Made by a program: the position numbers and the translations under genes. Under the pieces are notes generated by a model that had not been told where the DNA came from, made no database searches, and was given only the letters and a program-made list of their open reading frames with translations. Shown here piece by piece: positions 8,929 through 17,206 of a DNA stretch of 64,000 nt. Source of the stretch: Microbacterium album (GTDB lineage Bacteria > Actinomycetota > Actinomycetes > Actinomycetales > Microbacteriaceae); NCBI RefSeq assembly GCF_014643695.1, contig NZ_BMJY01000007.1, forward strand, positions 81,438 through 145,437, given 5' to 3'. Numbering within the stretch: position 1 is the first letter of the stretch; every line of letters begins with the position of its first letter.

Positions 8929-8947
8929 CGGCGCGATGTTCGCGCCG
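8929..8947 (+). promoter_or_regulatory. Stem-loop in the cold-shock gene leader
   Basis: CGGCGCGA (8929-8936) and TCGCGCCG (8940-8947) form an 8-bp GC-rich stem with a 3-nt loop, ending 26 nt before the csp start codon. The csp start has no clear Shine-Dalgarno sequence, so a structured leader may influence translation at low temperature, as known for other cold-shock mRNAs. The transcription start is not established. Confidence 0.4.
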
Positions 8948-8973
8948 GTTTCATCACGATAGATCGGCAGTAA

Positions 8974-9180
8974 ATGAGCACGCAGGGCACCGTCAAGTGG
9001 TTCAACTCGGAGAAGGGCTTCGGCTTCATCTCTCCCGACGAGGGCGGCTCTGACGTCTTCGCGCACTACACCGCAATCGAGGCTTCCGGATACCGCTCGC
9101 TGGAGGAGAACCAGCGCGTCGAGTTCGAGATCGCCCAGGGCCCCAAGGGCCTGCAGGCGGAGAACATCCGCCCCATCTGA
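8974..9180 (+). CDS. Cold-shock protein (CspA family)
   Basis: A 68-aa single cold-shock domain, the usual family length. The RNP1 motif KGFGFIS and an RNP2-like DVFAHY are both present, with [11 protein letters not shown] at the N-terminus. It binds single-stranded RNA/DNA and melts RNA structure, acting in the cytoplasm as an RNA chaperone. It is monocistronic. The long AT-richer leader (8840-8973) with a hairpin suggests post-transcriptional control. Confidence 0.96.
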   Translation: MSTQGTVKWFNSEKGFGFISPDEGGSDVFAHYTAIEASGYRSLEENQRVEFEIAQGPKGLQAENIRPI

Positions 9181-9213
9181 TCGGCTTCGCCGGTCAGACC
9201 GCATCGAGCGGTC
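9179..9213 (+). terminator. Tandem hairpins after csp (possible terminator)
   Basis: Two small stems follow the csp stop codon: GATCGGC/GCCGGTC (9179-9185 and 9189-9195, one G-U pair, loop TTC), and GACCGC/GCGGTC (9197-9202 and 9208-9213). There is no T tract, so this is a weak terminator candidate. The remaining sequence to 9362 shows nothing recognisable. Confidence 0.4.
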
Positions 9214-9362
9214 GACCCCACCGCGCGGCGGGCTCCGGGTCATTCACGCGTCAGCGTGACACCGGGAGCACTCGCGTGCCGGGTCATCCGAGAAGGGTCC
9301 GTGCGACATGGTCGCCGGGCCCTTCATCGTTTCCGACGGCGAGCGCGGCTACTCCGTGCGCC

Positions 9363-10625
9363 CTACTCGTTGAGGCGGTGGTAGTCGGCGAGCGCCTTCG
9401 CGTCCTCCGCGTGGCGGATCGCGCGGCGCGCGGCGTCAAGCGCCTCCACCGGATCATGCGCGTGGCGCGCGGCGGCGAGCTCGCTGCGGGCGGCGTCGAG
9501 CCGCACGCGCGCCTCGAGACCCGCTGAGCGCGGGGGCAGTGCCGCCTCGGCGCGGCTGATCGCGCTGCGCGCCGCCGCGAGCGTGCCCGGCAGGGCGCTG
9601 CGCGCCCCGCGGTGCCGTTGCTGGGCCGTCTGCGCCTCCGCGACGGCCATGTCGAGCCGGTCGCGGATGCGGGCGATCGCTTCGTTCGCCGAGACGGGCC
9701 GGCGTCCCGCCGTCGGCTCGACGCGCGCCAGCTCCTCGCGGGCCCAGCGGATCTCGCGCCCGACCCGCTCGGCGTCGTCGGGGGGCAGCGCGGCCTGGAT
9801 GCCGCTCGCGGCCCGGATGGCGGAATGCGCGGCCGCGATCTCGTCGGCGACGGCGAGTCCCGCCTGGGTCACGAGCCGGTGAGCCTCCTCGAGGGCGCGC
9901 GCCTGCGCGTCCGCTCGTCGCAGCGCCCGCTCAGCGGAGGCGAGGTCCTCGAGCGCGGAGCGCGACGGATCCGCCACCGCGTCGCGGGCCGCGGCCAGGC
10001 GCGCCTCGCACTCCTCGAACGCGGCGCTCGCGGCCGCGGCGGAGTCGGCGGCGGCCGTCCACTCCTCGGGATCCGCGCGGGCCTCCAGCTCCCGCAGCAG
10101 GGCGTCCGGCTCGCCGACGCGCGCTCTCACTTCGGCGAGCCGCCGTTCGGCGGCCGTCACCTGGTCGGCCGCCGACACGTGTGTGGCGATCCACTCGGCA
10201 TGCTCCCGTCGGGCCCACTCGACGGCCTCCAGCGCGCGCTCGATCCGGCGCCCGAGCTGTCGCGCCGCCTGCTCGGCGTCGCGCGGCAGGACGTCGTCCG
10301 CGTTCGCGGCCCGGTACACCGTGAAGGCCTCGTCGCGCGTGTGCTGCGCCGTCATGCGCGCGCGCCGCAGCGACGGGGGCGCGTCTCCGCCGTAGAGCGC
10401 GCCGGACAGTCCCACCTCGAGGTCGAGCTCTTCGACGGCGTCGTCCAGTCGTACGAGCGAGGCGCCGGCCTCGGCGAGGGCGGCCGCCGCACGCTCCCGC
10501 GCCCGGCGGCCGCGACGCGCTCGGCGCACGAGCACGACGATCGCCACGACGATGAGCGCCGTCGACCCGAACACGACGAGGGCAGGCACGATCCAGGCGA
10601 GCGGATCGAAGGGGAGCGGAGGCAT
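9363..10625 (-). CDS. Membrane-anchored coiled-coil protein, unknown function
   Basis: A 420-aa protein with one N-terminal membrane helix (about 10-33: LAWIVPALVVFGSTALIVVA) followed by a basic patch (RRARRGRRARERA). About 370 Ala/Arg/Glu-rich residues with a heptad-like pattern follow, predicted as long helices/coiled coil. There are no catalytic motifs and no signal cleavage site. ATG at 10625 is preferred over GTG at 10631 because an AGGAGG ribosome site lies 5-6 nt upstream of the ATG and overlaps the GTG. It follows the HAD phosphatase gene by 10 bp. It may scaffold at the envelope; function unknown. Confidence 0.75.
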   Translation of the reverse strand: MPPLPFDPLAWIVPALVVFGSTALIVVAIVVLVRRARRGRRARERAAAALAEAGASLVRLDDAVEELDLEVGLSGALYGGDAPPSLRRARMTAQHTRDEAFTVYRAANADDVLPRDAEQAARQLGRRIERALEAVEWARREHAEWIATHVSAADQVTAAERRLAEVRARVGEPDALLRELEARADPEEWTAAADSAAAASAAFEECEARLAAARDAVADPSRSALEDLASAERALRRADAQARALEEAHRLVTQAGLAVADEIAAAHSAIRAASGIQAALPPDDAERVGREIRWAREELARVEPTAGRRPVSANEAIARIRDRLDMAVAEAQTAQQRHRGARSALPGTLAAARSAISRAEAALPPRSAGLEARVRLDAARSELAAARHAHDPVEALDAARRAIRHAEDAKALADYHRLNE

Positions 10626-10635
10626 GCGCACCTCC

Positions 10636-11307
10636 TCAACCGTCCGTCAGTAGCAGGTCGCGCAGCTGTCCCACGTCGTCGACGACGGCCTGGGCGCCCT
10701 CCTCCTCGCCGGGCGCGCCGAAGCCCCAGCGCACGAACACGACCGGAACGTCGTACGCAGCGGCTCCGTCCACGTCGTGGTGCCGGTCGCCGACGAGCAC
10801 GGGGCGCGACGTGTCGACGCCTGCCGCCGTGAGGCCCTCCAGCGCGCGGCCGAGCACGTCCGCCTTCGTGTCGAGCACATCCGCCTCCGGCCGTGCGCCG
10901 AGGATCGCGGTGAACGCGGATGCCAGGCCGTAGTGCTCGAGGATGCCGCGCACCTGGTTCTGGGGTTTGGTGCTGGCCGTCGCCTGGGCGACGCCCGCCG
11001 CCTGCAGATCGCGGATGAGGTCGGCGACGCCCGGATAGAGCGACACCGACGCCGCGTAGCCGTCGCGGGCCGCCAGCGCACGGTACTCCGCCACGGCCCG
11101 CACCGCCTCGTCGGGGGCGAGCAGTGCCCGCTTCTGGAACGACTCCAGCAGGGGCGGTCCGATCCAGTGCATCAGCTCGTCGGGGGACGGTGGCGTGCGG
11201 CCGAGCACCGAGAGCACCTCCGTGATGCGGGGCAGGATCCCGGCGGACGCGTCGGCGATCGTGCCGTCCACGTCCCAGAGGATGCACGACCAGGGCGAAC
11301 GCGTCAT
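10636..11307 (-). CDS. HAD-superfamily phosphatase (Gph/phosphoglycolate phosphatase-like)
   Basis: A 223-aa HAD hydrolase with a C1-type cap. Motif I is DVDGTIAD, motif II is the serine/threonine in ATASTKP, and motif III/IV is LVGDRHHDVDGA, which supplies the metal-binding acidic residues. It resembles phosphoglycolate phosphatases, but the substrate is not determined. The gene appears leaderless: TAAGCT (11315-11320, minus strand) lies 7 nt before the ATG. The coiled-coil gene follows 10 bp downstream. Confidence 0.85.
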   Translation of the reverse strand: MTRSPWSCILWDVDGTIADASAGILPRITEVLSVLGRTPPSPDELMHWIGPPLLESFQKRALLAPDEAVRAVAEYRALAARDGYAASVSLYPGVADLIRDLQAAGVAQATASTKPQNQVRGILEHYGLASAFTAILGARPEADVLDTKADVLGRALEGLTAAGVDTSRPVLVGDRHHDVDGAAAYDVPVVFVRWGFGAPGEEEGAQAVVDDVGQLRDLLLTDG

Positions 11308-11341
11308 ACCGTCGAGCTTAACCAGCGCGTGCGCCGGCCCG

Positions 11342-12037
11342 TCAGAACAGGCGGGGAGCGCCCGACTCGATGCCCTTCATCTCGTCGTAGTCGAGTGTGA
11401 GGCAGCGGATGCCCCGATCCTGCGCGAGCACGCGGGCCTGCGGCTTGATCTCCTGCGCCGCGAACACGCCCTGGATGCCCGTGAGCAGCGGATCGCGTCC
11501 GAGCAGCTCCAGGTAGCGCGTGAGCTGCTCGACGCCGTCGATGTCGCCCCGTCGCTTCACCTCGACGGCGATCGCGATGCCGTCCGCGTCGCGCACGAGC
11601 AGGTCGACGGGACCGATCGCGGTCGGATACTCGCGGCGCACGAGCGTCGCCCCCTCCGCGATCAGGTCCACCTGCTCCGCGAGCAGGCGCTGCAGGTCGG
11701 CCTCCACGCCGTCCTTGATCAGCCCCGGGTCGACGCCTAGGTCGTGCGTGGAGTCGTGCAGCATCTCGTAGATGTGCACCGTAAGGGCGTCGCCGCTCTT
11801 CTGGTGAGTCACCTTCCACAGCTCGACGACGCCGGCGTCCGCGAGCTCCTCCGAGGGCGCGACGACGTCGAGACGGCAGGGCGGGCTCATCCAGTTCAGT
11901 GGTTTGTACGAGCCGCCGTCCGAGTGCACGAGGAGACTGCCGTCCCCCTTGTGGACGAGCAGCCGCGTGGCGAGGGGCAGGTGGGCGTTGAGGCGGCCGG
12001 TGTAGTCCACGGAGCAGCGGGCGATGACGAGACGCAC
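11342..12037 (-). CDS. nucS: Mismatch-specific endonuclease NucS (EndoMS)
   Basis: A 231-aa NucS. The N-terminal dimerisation/DNA-binding domain covers about 1-110, and a RecB-like nuclease domain follows with the catalytic set D145 (GPVD), E159 and K161 (AVEVKRR) and the QLTRYLELL helix. The C-terminal end, RLF, matches the tail that in actinobacteria contacts the beta sliding clamp. Established role: double-strand cutting at mismatches in actinobacteria and archaea that lack MutS/MutL. GTG at 12037 has TAGGCT (12044-12049) 6 nt upstream, so the transcript is probably leaderless. Confidence 0.95.
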   Translation of the reverse strand: MRLVIARCSVDYTGRLNAHLPLATRLLVHKGDGSLLVHSDGGSYKPLNWMSPPCRLDVVAPSEELADAGVVELWKVTHQKSGDALTVHIYEMLHDSTHDLGVDPGLIKDGVEADLQRLLAEQVDLIAEGATLVRREYPTAIGPVDLLVRDADGIAIAVEVKRRGDIDGVEQLTRYLELLGRDPLLTGIQGVFAAQEIKPQARVLAQDRGIRCLTLDYDEMKGIESGAPRLF

Positions 12038-12072
12038 CGGACGAGCCTAACCGCAGCGGGCCGGCGCGGCGA

Positions 12073-12174
12073 TCAGTCGTCGTCGCGCCGACGCCACAGC
12101 TGGACGAGCATCGTGACGAGGGTGCCGGCCACGACGAGGATCGTCACGGCGAACAACAGGTCCCGCTCGCTCAT
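12073..12174 (-). CDS. 33-residue single-pass membrane miniprotein
   Basis: A very short gene of 33 aa: a short polar start (MSERD), one hydrophobic helix (LLFAVTILVVAGTLVTMLVQ) and a charged tail (LWRRRDDD). Its ATG overlaps the stop of the HAD-IIA gene by 4 bp (ATGA), so it should be translated by coupling. The positive-then-acidic tail suggests the C-terminus stays inside. No homolog is recognised. The coupling and clean helix argue that it is real; its role could be a membrane tether for, or partner of, the phosphatase. Confidence 0.55.
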   Translation of the reverse strand: MSERDLLFAVTILVVAGTLVTMLVQLWRRRDDD

Positions 12175-12989
12175 GCCGTCGCCTCCTCGTGGCCCTCGCG
12201 CTCGGACGCGTCGGCGGGCGTCAGCAGGTCGGCGACCGAGCGGAGCACCTCGTTCGGGCGGAACGGGTACCGTTCGATCTCCGCCTGATCGCTGATGCCC
12301 GTCATCACGAGCACGGTGTGCAGGCCGGCCTCGATCCCCGCGACGATGTCGGTGTCCATCCGGTCGCCGATCATGCCCGTGTTCTCGGAGTGCGCGCCGA
12401 TCCGGTTCAGGGCGGAGCGGAACATCATCGGGTTCGGTTTCCCGACGACATAGGGATCGCGGCCGGTGGCCTTCGTGATGAGCGCCGCGATGGCGCCGGT
12501 CGCGGGGAGCGGGCCCTCGGCGCTGGGGCCGGTGGCGTCCGGGTTGGTGACGATGAAGCGCGCGCCGCGCCCGATGAGGCGGATCGCCTTCGTGATCGCC
12601 TCGAAGGAGTAGTTGCGCGTCTCGCCGACGACGACGTAGTCGGGGTCGCTCTCGGTCATGATGAACCCGGCCTCGTGCATCGCGGTGAGGATGCCGGCCT
12701 CGCCGATGACGAACGCGCTTCCCCCGGGCGCCTGCGACCGGAGGAAGTCCGCGGTCGCGAGGGCGCTTGTCCAGATCCGGTCCTCCGGCACGTCGATGCC
12801 CGACGCCCGCAACCGGGCGCTGAGATCGCGGGGCGTGAAGATCGAGTTGTTCGTGAGGACCAGGAAGGGCGTGTCCTCGTCGCGCCACTTGGCCAGGAGC
12901 TCACGCGCGCCAGGGATGGGCACGTTTTCGTGCACGAGCACGCCGTCCATGTCGGTGAGCCAGCACTCGATCTCGTCGCGTCGCGCCAT
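12171..12989 (-). CDS. HAD-IIA phosphatase (NagD-like)
   Basis: A 272-aa cytoplasmic HAD phosphatase of the IIA subclass. Motif I is LTDMDGVL, motif II is LTNNS, the substrate lysine lies in VGKPNPMMF, and the metal site is MIGDRMDTDI. A NagD-type cap domain sits between motifs II and III. NagD-like enzymes hydrolyse sugar and nucleotide monophosphates; the substrate here is unknown. TACGCT (12996-13001) sits 6 nt before the ATG at 12989, suggesting a leaderless mRNA. Confidence 0.9.
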   Translation of the reverse strand: MARRDEIECWLTDMDGVLVHENVPIPGARELLAKWRDEDTPFLVLTNNSIFTPRDLSARLRASGIDVPEDRIWTSALATADFLRSQAPGGSAFVIGEAGILTAMHEAGFIMTESDPDYVVVGETRNYSFEAITKAIRLIGRGARFIVTNPDATGPSAEGPLPATGAIAALITKATGRDPYVVGKPNPMMFRSALNRIGAHSENTGMIGDRMDTDIVAGIEAGLHTVLVMTGISDQAEIERYPFRPNEVLRSVADLLTPADASEREGHEEATA

Positions 12990-13166
12990 GCCTCCAGCGT
13001 AGGGTCGAGGCCGCCGCCGGCGACAGTTCCGATGCCGCCTGGTGCAGACCGTCGCCGTCCCGAGCACATCCGGCCGGGAACCCCGCCGTAACACTCTGTG
13101 AACGCGTCGGGACTCCTGCGCTGTGTCGGGTGAGATGGGCGGTGCCGGGGGGATATCGTTCGGACT

Positions 13167-14171
13167 GTGACCGAGCGCGCGCCCGCCAGCGACCGACCAG
13201 GAGCCGCATGGGACCCGGCGCGCCTTCCCGATCTGTCGGGACGGATGTACCTGATCACCGGCGCCAACGCGGGGCTCGGCTACTTCGCGAGCGAGCAACT
13301 GGCACGGGCGGGCGCTCACGTCGTGCTGAGCGGCCGGAACCCCAATCGCCTCGCCGCCGCCCACGACGCGATCGAGGCGCGCGTGCCGGGCGCCTCGGTC
13401 GAGACGCTCCTGCTGGATGTCAGCAACCCGGGCTCAGTGCGCGCGGCCGCCGCGTCGGTGCGGGGAGGCCTGTTCTCGCGCGCGCGACTGGACGGCGTGC
13501 TGCTCAACGCCGGCATCGTCCACACGCCTCGGCGGCGGCAGCTCACGCGCGACGGGCGCGAGCTCGTGTTCGCCACGAACGCGCTGGGCCACTTCGTGCT
13601 CGCCGCGGAGCTGCTCACCACGCTCGCGAAGTCCTCGTCGCGCAACCGCAGCGCCCGCATGGTCTGGCTCGGCAGCGTGTCGACCCACCTGCGCACGCCG
13701 GATCCGACGGACATCCAGCTCGAGGGCCGGTACGACGCGTGGCGGGCGTACGTGCAGTCGAAGGTCGTCGTGCACGCGCTCGGGATCGAGGCCGACGCCC
13801 GGTTGCGGGACGCCGACGTGCCCGTGCAGAGCGTCGTGGCGCACCCGGGCTACTCGATCGGCGGGCGCACGCCGCGCGTGCAGGGTGTGAACGAGCCGAG
13901 CCGGTGGAAGCGCATCCGCGACGGCTTCCAGTCCCCGTGGTCCCAGAGCAAGGAGCGCGGGGCCGCGTCGCTCGTCCGCGCACTCGTCGACCCCGCGGTT
14001 CGCGGCGGAGAGTACTGGGGCCCGCGCTTCCTGACCCATGGCCTGCCCGTGCGGCAACGCCCCTCGCGTGTGGCGGCGGACCCCGATGTGCGGCGACGGG
14101 TCTGGGAGGAGTGCGAGCGGCTCGCCGGGATCGAGTGGCCCTTCGCGCGCGCGGCCCGGGCCGCGCGCTGA
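13167..14171 (+). CDS. Short-chain dehydrogenase/reductase (retinol-dehydrogenase-like)
   Basis: A 334-aa classical SDR. The Rossmann motif TGANAGLG starts near residue 31, a NAG motif (LLNAGIVH) follows, and the catalytic Ser (WLGSVS) and YVQSK supply the triad. It is longer than typical SDRs and ends with an Arg-rich tail. The NAD(P)-dependent substrate is unknown. GTG at 13167 is preceded at 7 nt by TATCGT (13154-13159), indicating a leaderless transcript. It diverges from the HAD-IIA gene across 177 bp. Confidence 0.85.
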   Translation: MTERAPASDRPGAAWDPARLPDLSGRMYLITGANAGLGYFASEQLARAGAHVVLSGRNPNRLAAAHDAIEARVPGASVETLLLDVSNPGSVRAAAASVRGGLFSRARLDGVLLNAGIVHTPRRRQLTRDGRELVFATNALGHFVLAAELLTTLAKSSSRNRSARMVWLGSVSTHLRTPDPTDIQLEGRYDAWRAYVQSKVVVHALGIEADARLRDADVPVQSVVAHPGYSIGGRTPRVQGVNEPSRWKRIRDGFQSPWSQSKERGAASLVRALVDPAVRGGEYWGPRFLTHGLPVRQRPSRVAADPDVRRRVWEECERLAGIEWPFARAARAAR

Positions 14172-14224
14172 TCCGGGCGGGTCGCACGTGGCGCTCCGCC
14201 GGGCAGTCGTGCCCGCGCAGGCCC

Positions 14225-14935
14225 CTACCCGCCGACGAGCCCGTTCTCGTAGGCGAGGATGACGAGCTGCACGCGGTCGCGGGCCTCGAGCTTCTGCAGC
14301 AGCCGGCCGATGTGCGTCTTGACCGTGGACGGCGAGAGGAAGAACCTCTCGGCGAGCTCCTCGTTCGTGAGCCCCTGCGCGATCGCGAGGAAGATCTCGT
14401 GCTCGCGCGGGGTGAGCGAGCCGATCCGGGGGTCGGGCGGCGGAGCCGCGCCCGGCGGTCGGGCGCTTCCGGGACGGGCGAACTGCTCGATCACGCGTCG
14501 CGTGACGCTCGGGGCGAGCACCGCGTCCCCCGCGTGCACCGAGCGGATGGCCGCGAGCAGGTCGGCGGGCAGGGCGTCCTTGAGGAGGAACCCGCTGGCC
14601 CCCGCGCGCAGCGCCGCGAAGGCGTACTCGTCGAGGTCGAACGTCGTGAGCATCAGGATCCGCGGCAACGGGCCTGCCGCCGCGATCCGCTCCGTCGCGG
14701 CGATGCCGTCCACGCCCGGCATCCGCACGTCCATGAGCATGACGTCCGCTCCGGCCGATTCCGCGATGGCCACGGCCTCGGCTCCGTCGCCGGCCTCGGC
14801 CACCACGTCGATGTCGGGCTGCACCTCGAGCACCATGCGCAAACCCATCCGCACGAGTGCCTGATCGTCGGCGATCGCGACCCGGATGGGCGCGTGTGCG
14901 CCTGACCGGCTCGCGTCCTGCGGATTCGCGTTCAC
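14225..14935 (-). CDS. NarL/LuxR-family response regulator
   Basis: A 236-aa protein. The N-terminal receiver has the acidic pair ADDQ, phospho-acceptor D in LMDVRMP and lysine in FLLKDA. The C-terminal LuxR helix-turn-helix (LTPREHEIFLAIAQG...SPSTVKTHIGRLLQKL) binds DNA. GTG at 14935 overlaps the kinase stop by 4 bp, fixing the start. It is the partner of the adjacent histidine kinase. The ABC exporter lies upstream of the kinase on the same strand and is a likely target. Confidence 0.94.
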   Translation of the reverse strand: MNANPQDASRSGAHAPIRVAIADDQALVRMGLRMVLEVQPDIDVVAEAGDGAEAVAIAESAGADVMLMDVRMPGVDGIAATERIAAAGPLPRILMLTTFDLDEYAFAALRAGASGFLLKDALPADLLAAIRSVHAGDAVLAPSVTRRVIEQFARPGSARPPGAAPPPDPRIGSLTPREHEIFLAIAQGLTNEELAERFFLSPSTVKTHIGRLLQKLEARDRVQLVILAYENGLVGG

Positions 14936-16287
14936 GCATCCTCCTTCAGCTCCGCGCGCAGGATCCAGCCGCCGTCCGGCAGCGGGCCGGCCACCACGGT
15001 CCCGGCGTGCTGGGCGGCGCGCTCGCGGACACCGATGAGTCCGGTGCCGCGGGCATCGTCTCCGAGACCCGCCGTCGGCGCGGCGGCGGACGGGGCCGCG
15101 TTGCGGACCTCGACCACGACCCTGCCGTCGTCGCTCCACACTCCCACGTCCACGTGCTCCGTCGCCGGAGCGTGGCGCAGGACGTTCGTCAGTCCCTCCT
15201 GGACGATGCGGAAGACGGTCAGGTCGAGGCCGCGCCGCGACACCCGCGCGCTCTCGTCCGCCAAGGTGCCCCCGTCTGCGGGGTGGGACGACGGACTCGA
15301 GGATCGTCCGTCCAACACCAGGCGCACCGGGAGCCCCGTCTCGCGGAATCGGGCCACCAGGGCCTCGAGGTCGGCTTCGCCTCCCGGCTGCGGCGCGCGT
15401 TCGGCGTCGTGGTCGGGCGCGCGGAGCACCCCGAGAAGCCGACGCATCTCCGCGAGCGAGGCGCGTCCCGTGTCGGCGACCGCGCGCATCGCTTCGGCCG
15501 CGCGCGGCCCGCCCGTCTCCGCCTGCGCGGCGGCGCCTTCGGACAGCGTGACCATCACCGTCAGGCTGTGAGAGACGATGTCGTGCATCTCCCGCGCGAT
15601 GCGGGCCCGCTCGTCCGCGACGGCGAGCCGAGCCCGCTGGTCGCGCTCCCGTGCGAGATCGTGCGCGCGGGCGATGACCGCCTGGACGTAACGTCGCCGG
15701 TTGCCGACGGAGAGGCCGATCAGCGTGGGGACGAGCAGTACGACCGCGTTCGGGAGCAGCGCCGCGGCGGGTGTCGCGGCACCGACGCCCACATCCCAGC
15801 GGATCATGTCCTCCCCCGGGGCGCTGAGGAGCGCCGCGAGCCCGGCGGCGACCACGGCGAGGCCGGCGGCCGTGCCGTACCCGATCCACGTGCGCCGGGG
15901 TGTGGAGTACACCCCGAGCGAGTAGAGGGTCACGAACAGCGCCGCGCCGCCGGCCACGCTGAGAGGCGCGGGCAGCGCTGCGATGACCGCGCACACGAGC
16001 GTGGCGGCCAGCGGGCGCCGACGGCGCACCATGAGGGCCGCGCCGCCGAGGACGAGGGCGGTGACCGTGCCGAGCATGACCCAGACGGTCAGCTGCAGTC
16101 CGGGATCGGGCACGACCGCGCTGACCACGAGCGTCAGGAACGCCGGCAGCCCCTGGCACACGACGACGAGCGCGATGTCGACCGCGCGCGGATGCGCGTC
16201 CAGCCAGCGGCGAAGCGCCCCGGGCGGACGCGGCAGATCCGCCTCCGCCTCCGCGAGCGCCGGCGCTGCCGGATCGCTGCTCGTCAT
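14932..16287 (-). CDS. Sensor histidine kinase, HisKA_3 family
   Basis: A 451-aa membrane kinase. Four to five membrane helices lie within about 35-205 with no large outer sensing domain. The dimerisation/phospho-acceptor helix is REMHDIVSHSLTVMV (the His follows EM). The HATPase domain shows EGLTNVLRHA and GTGLIGVRERA. It signals to the LuxR regulator with which it overlaps. The ligand is unknown; such kinases often sense envelope stress beside ABC exporters. TAGGGT (16295-16300) is 7 nt before the ATG, so the operon is probably leaderless. Confidence 0.93.
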   Translation of the reverse strand: MTSSDPAAPALAEAEADLPRPPGALRRWLDAHPRAVDIALVVVCQGLPAFLTLVVSAVVPDPGLQLTVWVMLGTVTALVLGGAALMVRRRRPLAATLVCAVIAALPAPLSVAGGAALFVTLYSLGVYSTPRRTWIGYGTAAGLAVVAAGLAALLSAPGEDMIRWDVGVGAATPAAALLPNAVVLLVPTLIGLSVGNRRRYVQAVIARAHDLARERDQRARLAVADERARIAREMHDIVSHSLTVMVTLSEGAAAQAETGGPRAAEAMRAVADTGRASLAEMRRLLGVLRAPDHDAERAPQPGGEADLEALVARFRETGLPVRLVLDGRSSSPSSHPADGGTLADESARVSRRGLDLTVFRIVQEGLTNVLRHAPATEHVDVGVWSDDGRVVVEVRNAAPSAAAPTAGLGDDARGTGLIGVRERAAQHAGTVVAGPLPDGGWILRAELKEDA

Positions 16288-16339
16288 GGCATCGACCCTA
16301 CGCGCGGGATCCGCCGCTGCGGATCCCGCGCCCGGTGCC

Positions 16340-17191
16340 TCACGCGTCGCGTCGCGCCACGACGACGAGCGCGGCGGCGAGGGCCACCGCCGGCCAGGCG
16401 AGGGTGAGGGCGATGTCGCCGAGGACCGCGGGGTCGACCGACTCGTGGGGCGTGTAGAGGGCGGCTCCCGTGTGCCCCATCAGGGTCTCGCCGATCCGGT
16501 TGGCCCAGTCGAACGGCAGGGTCAGCAGCACTCCGGGGAGCAGCAGGAGGAACAGCAGCACGAGGGTCATCCCCCACGTCTCCGAGCGCAGCAGCGCGCC
16601 CACGGCGACTCCCAGCACCGCGGAGAGCCCGACCAGCACGGCGCCGCCGGCGAGGGGGAGGAGCAGCCCCGTGAACACGTCGCCGGTGCGGGGCGGCAGG
16701 TCGAAGGCCGCATAGACCAGCGCCACTCCCGCGAGGCCGACCGCGAGCACGACGATGCTCCACACCAGGGAGACCGCGCCGACGACGAGCGCCTTCGCGC
16801 CGAGCAGGCCCCTTCGCCGCGGAGCCGCGGCGAGCTGGGATCGCAGCGAGCCGGTTGAGTGCTCCTTCGCGAACGCGCTCACACCCAGGAGGACGCCGAC
16901 GACCTGGACGATGACGATGCCGTTCAGCGCCATCGCGACGAGCGGCGGCGCGGCCTCGGCCGGCAGGGGCGAGTCCGGTCTCGTGGAGGCGAAGCCCCAC
17001 ATGGCGGCGAAGCCGACGGCGGACGCGATCGTCAGGAGGGCTCCGATCGCGAGCGCGACGGAGGTTCCGCGCAGGCTCCACAGTCCGATCCACTCCGCCC
17101 GGGCGAGCCGGGCGAAGGTGACGGCGGGGGCGGCCTCGCTGAACGTGGCGCGGCGCGGGGTGGCGGTGCGGGTCATGGTGGTGGCGTTCAT
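16340..17191 (-). CDS. ABC exporter permease subunit
   Basis: A 283-aa integral membrane protein with about six hydrophobic helices and an ABC-2-type topology. The early cytoplasmic stretch EHSTGSLRSQLAAAPRRR is the coupling region typical of this class. It pairs with the ATPase encoded 15 bp upstream. The ribosome site AAGGA lies 4 nt before the ATG at 17191. With the two-component pair next door it forms an export/self-protection module, possibly for peptides or antibiotics (inference). Confidence 0.88.
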   Translation of the reverse strand: MNATTMTRTATPRRATFSEAAPAVTFARLARAEWIGLWSLRGTSVALAIGALLTIASAVGFAAMWGFASTRPDSPLPAEAAPPLVAMALNGIVIVQVVGVLLGVSAFAKEHSTGSLRSQLAAAPRRRGLLGAKALVVGAVSLVWSIVVLAVGLAGVALVYAAFDLPPRTGDVFTGLLLPLAGGAVLVGLSAVLGVAVGALLRSETWGMTLVLLFLLLLPGVLLTLPFDWANRIGETLMGHTGAALYTPHESVDPAVLGDIALTLAWPAVALAAALVVVARRDA

Positions 17192-17206
17192 GGGGTCCTT
17201 CGTTGC

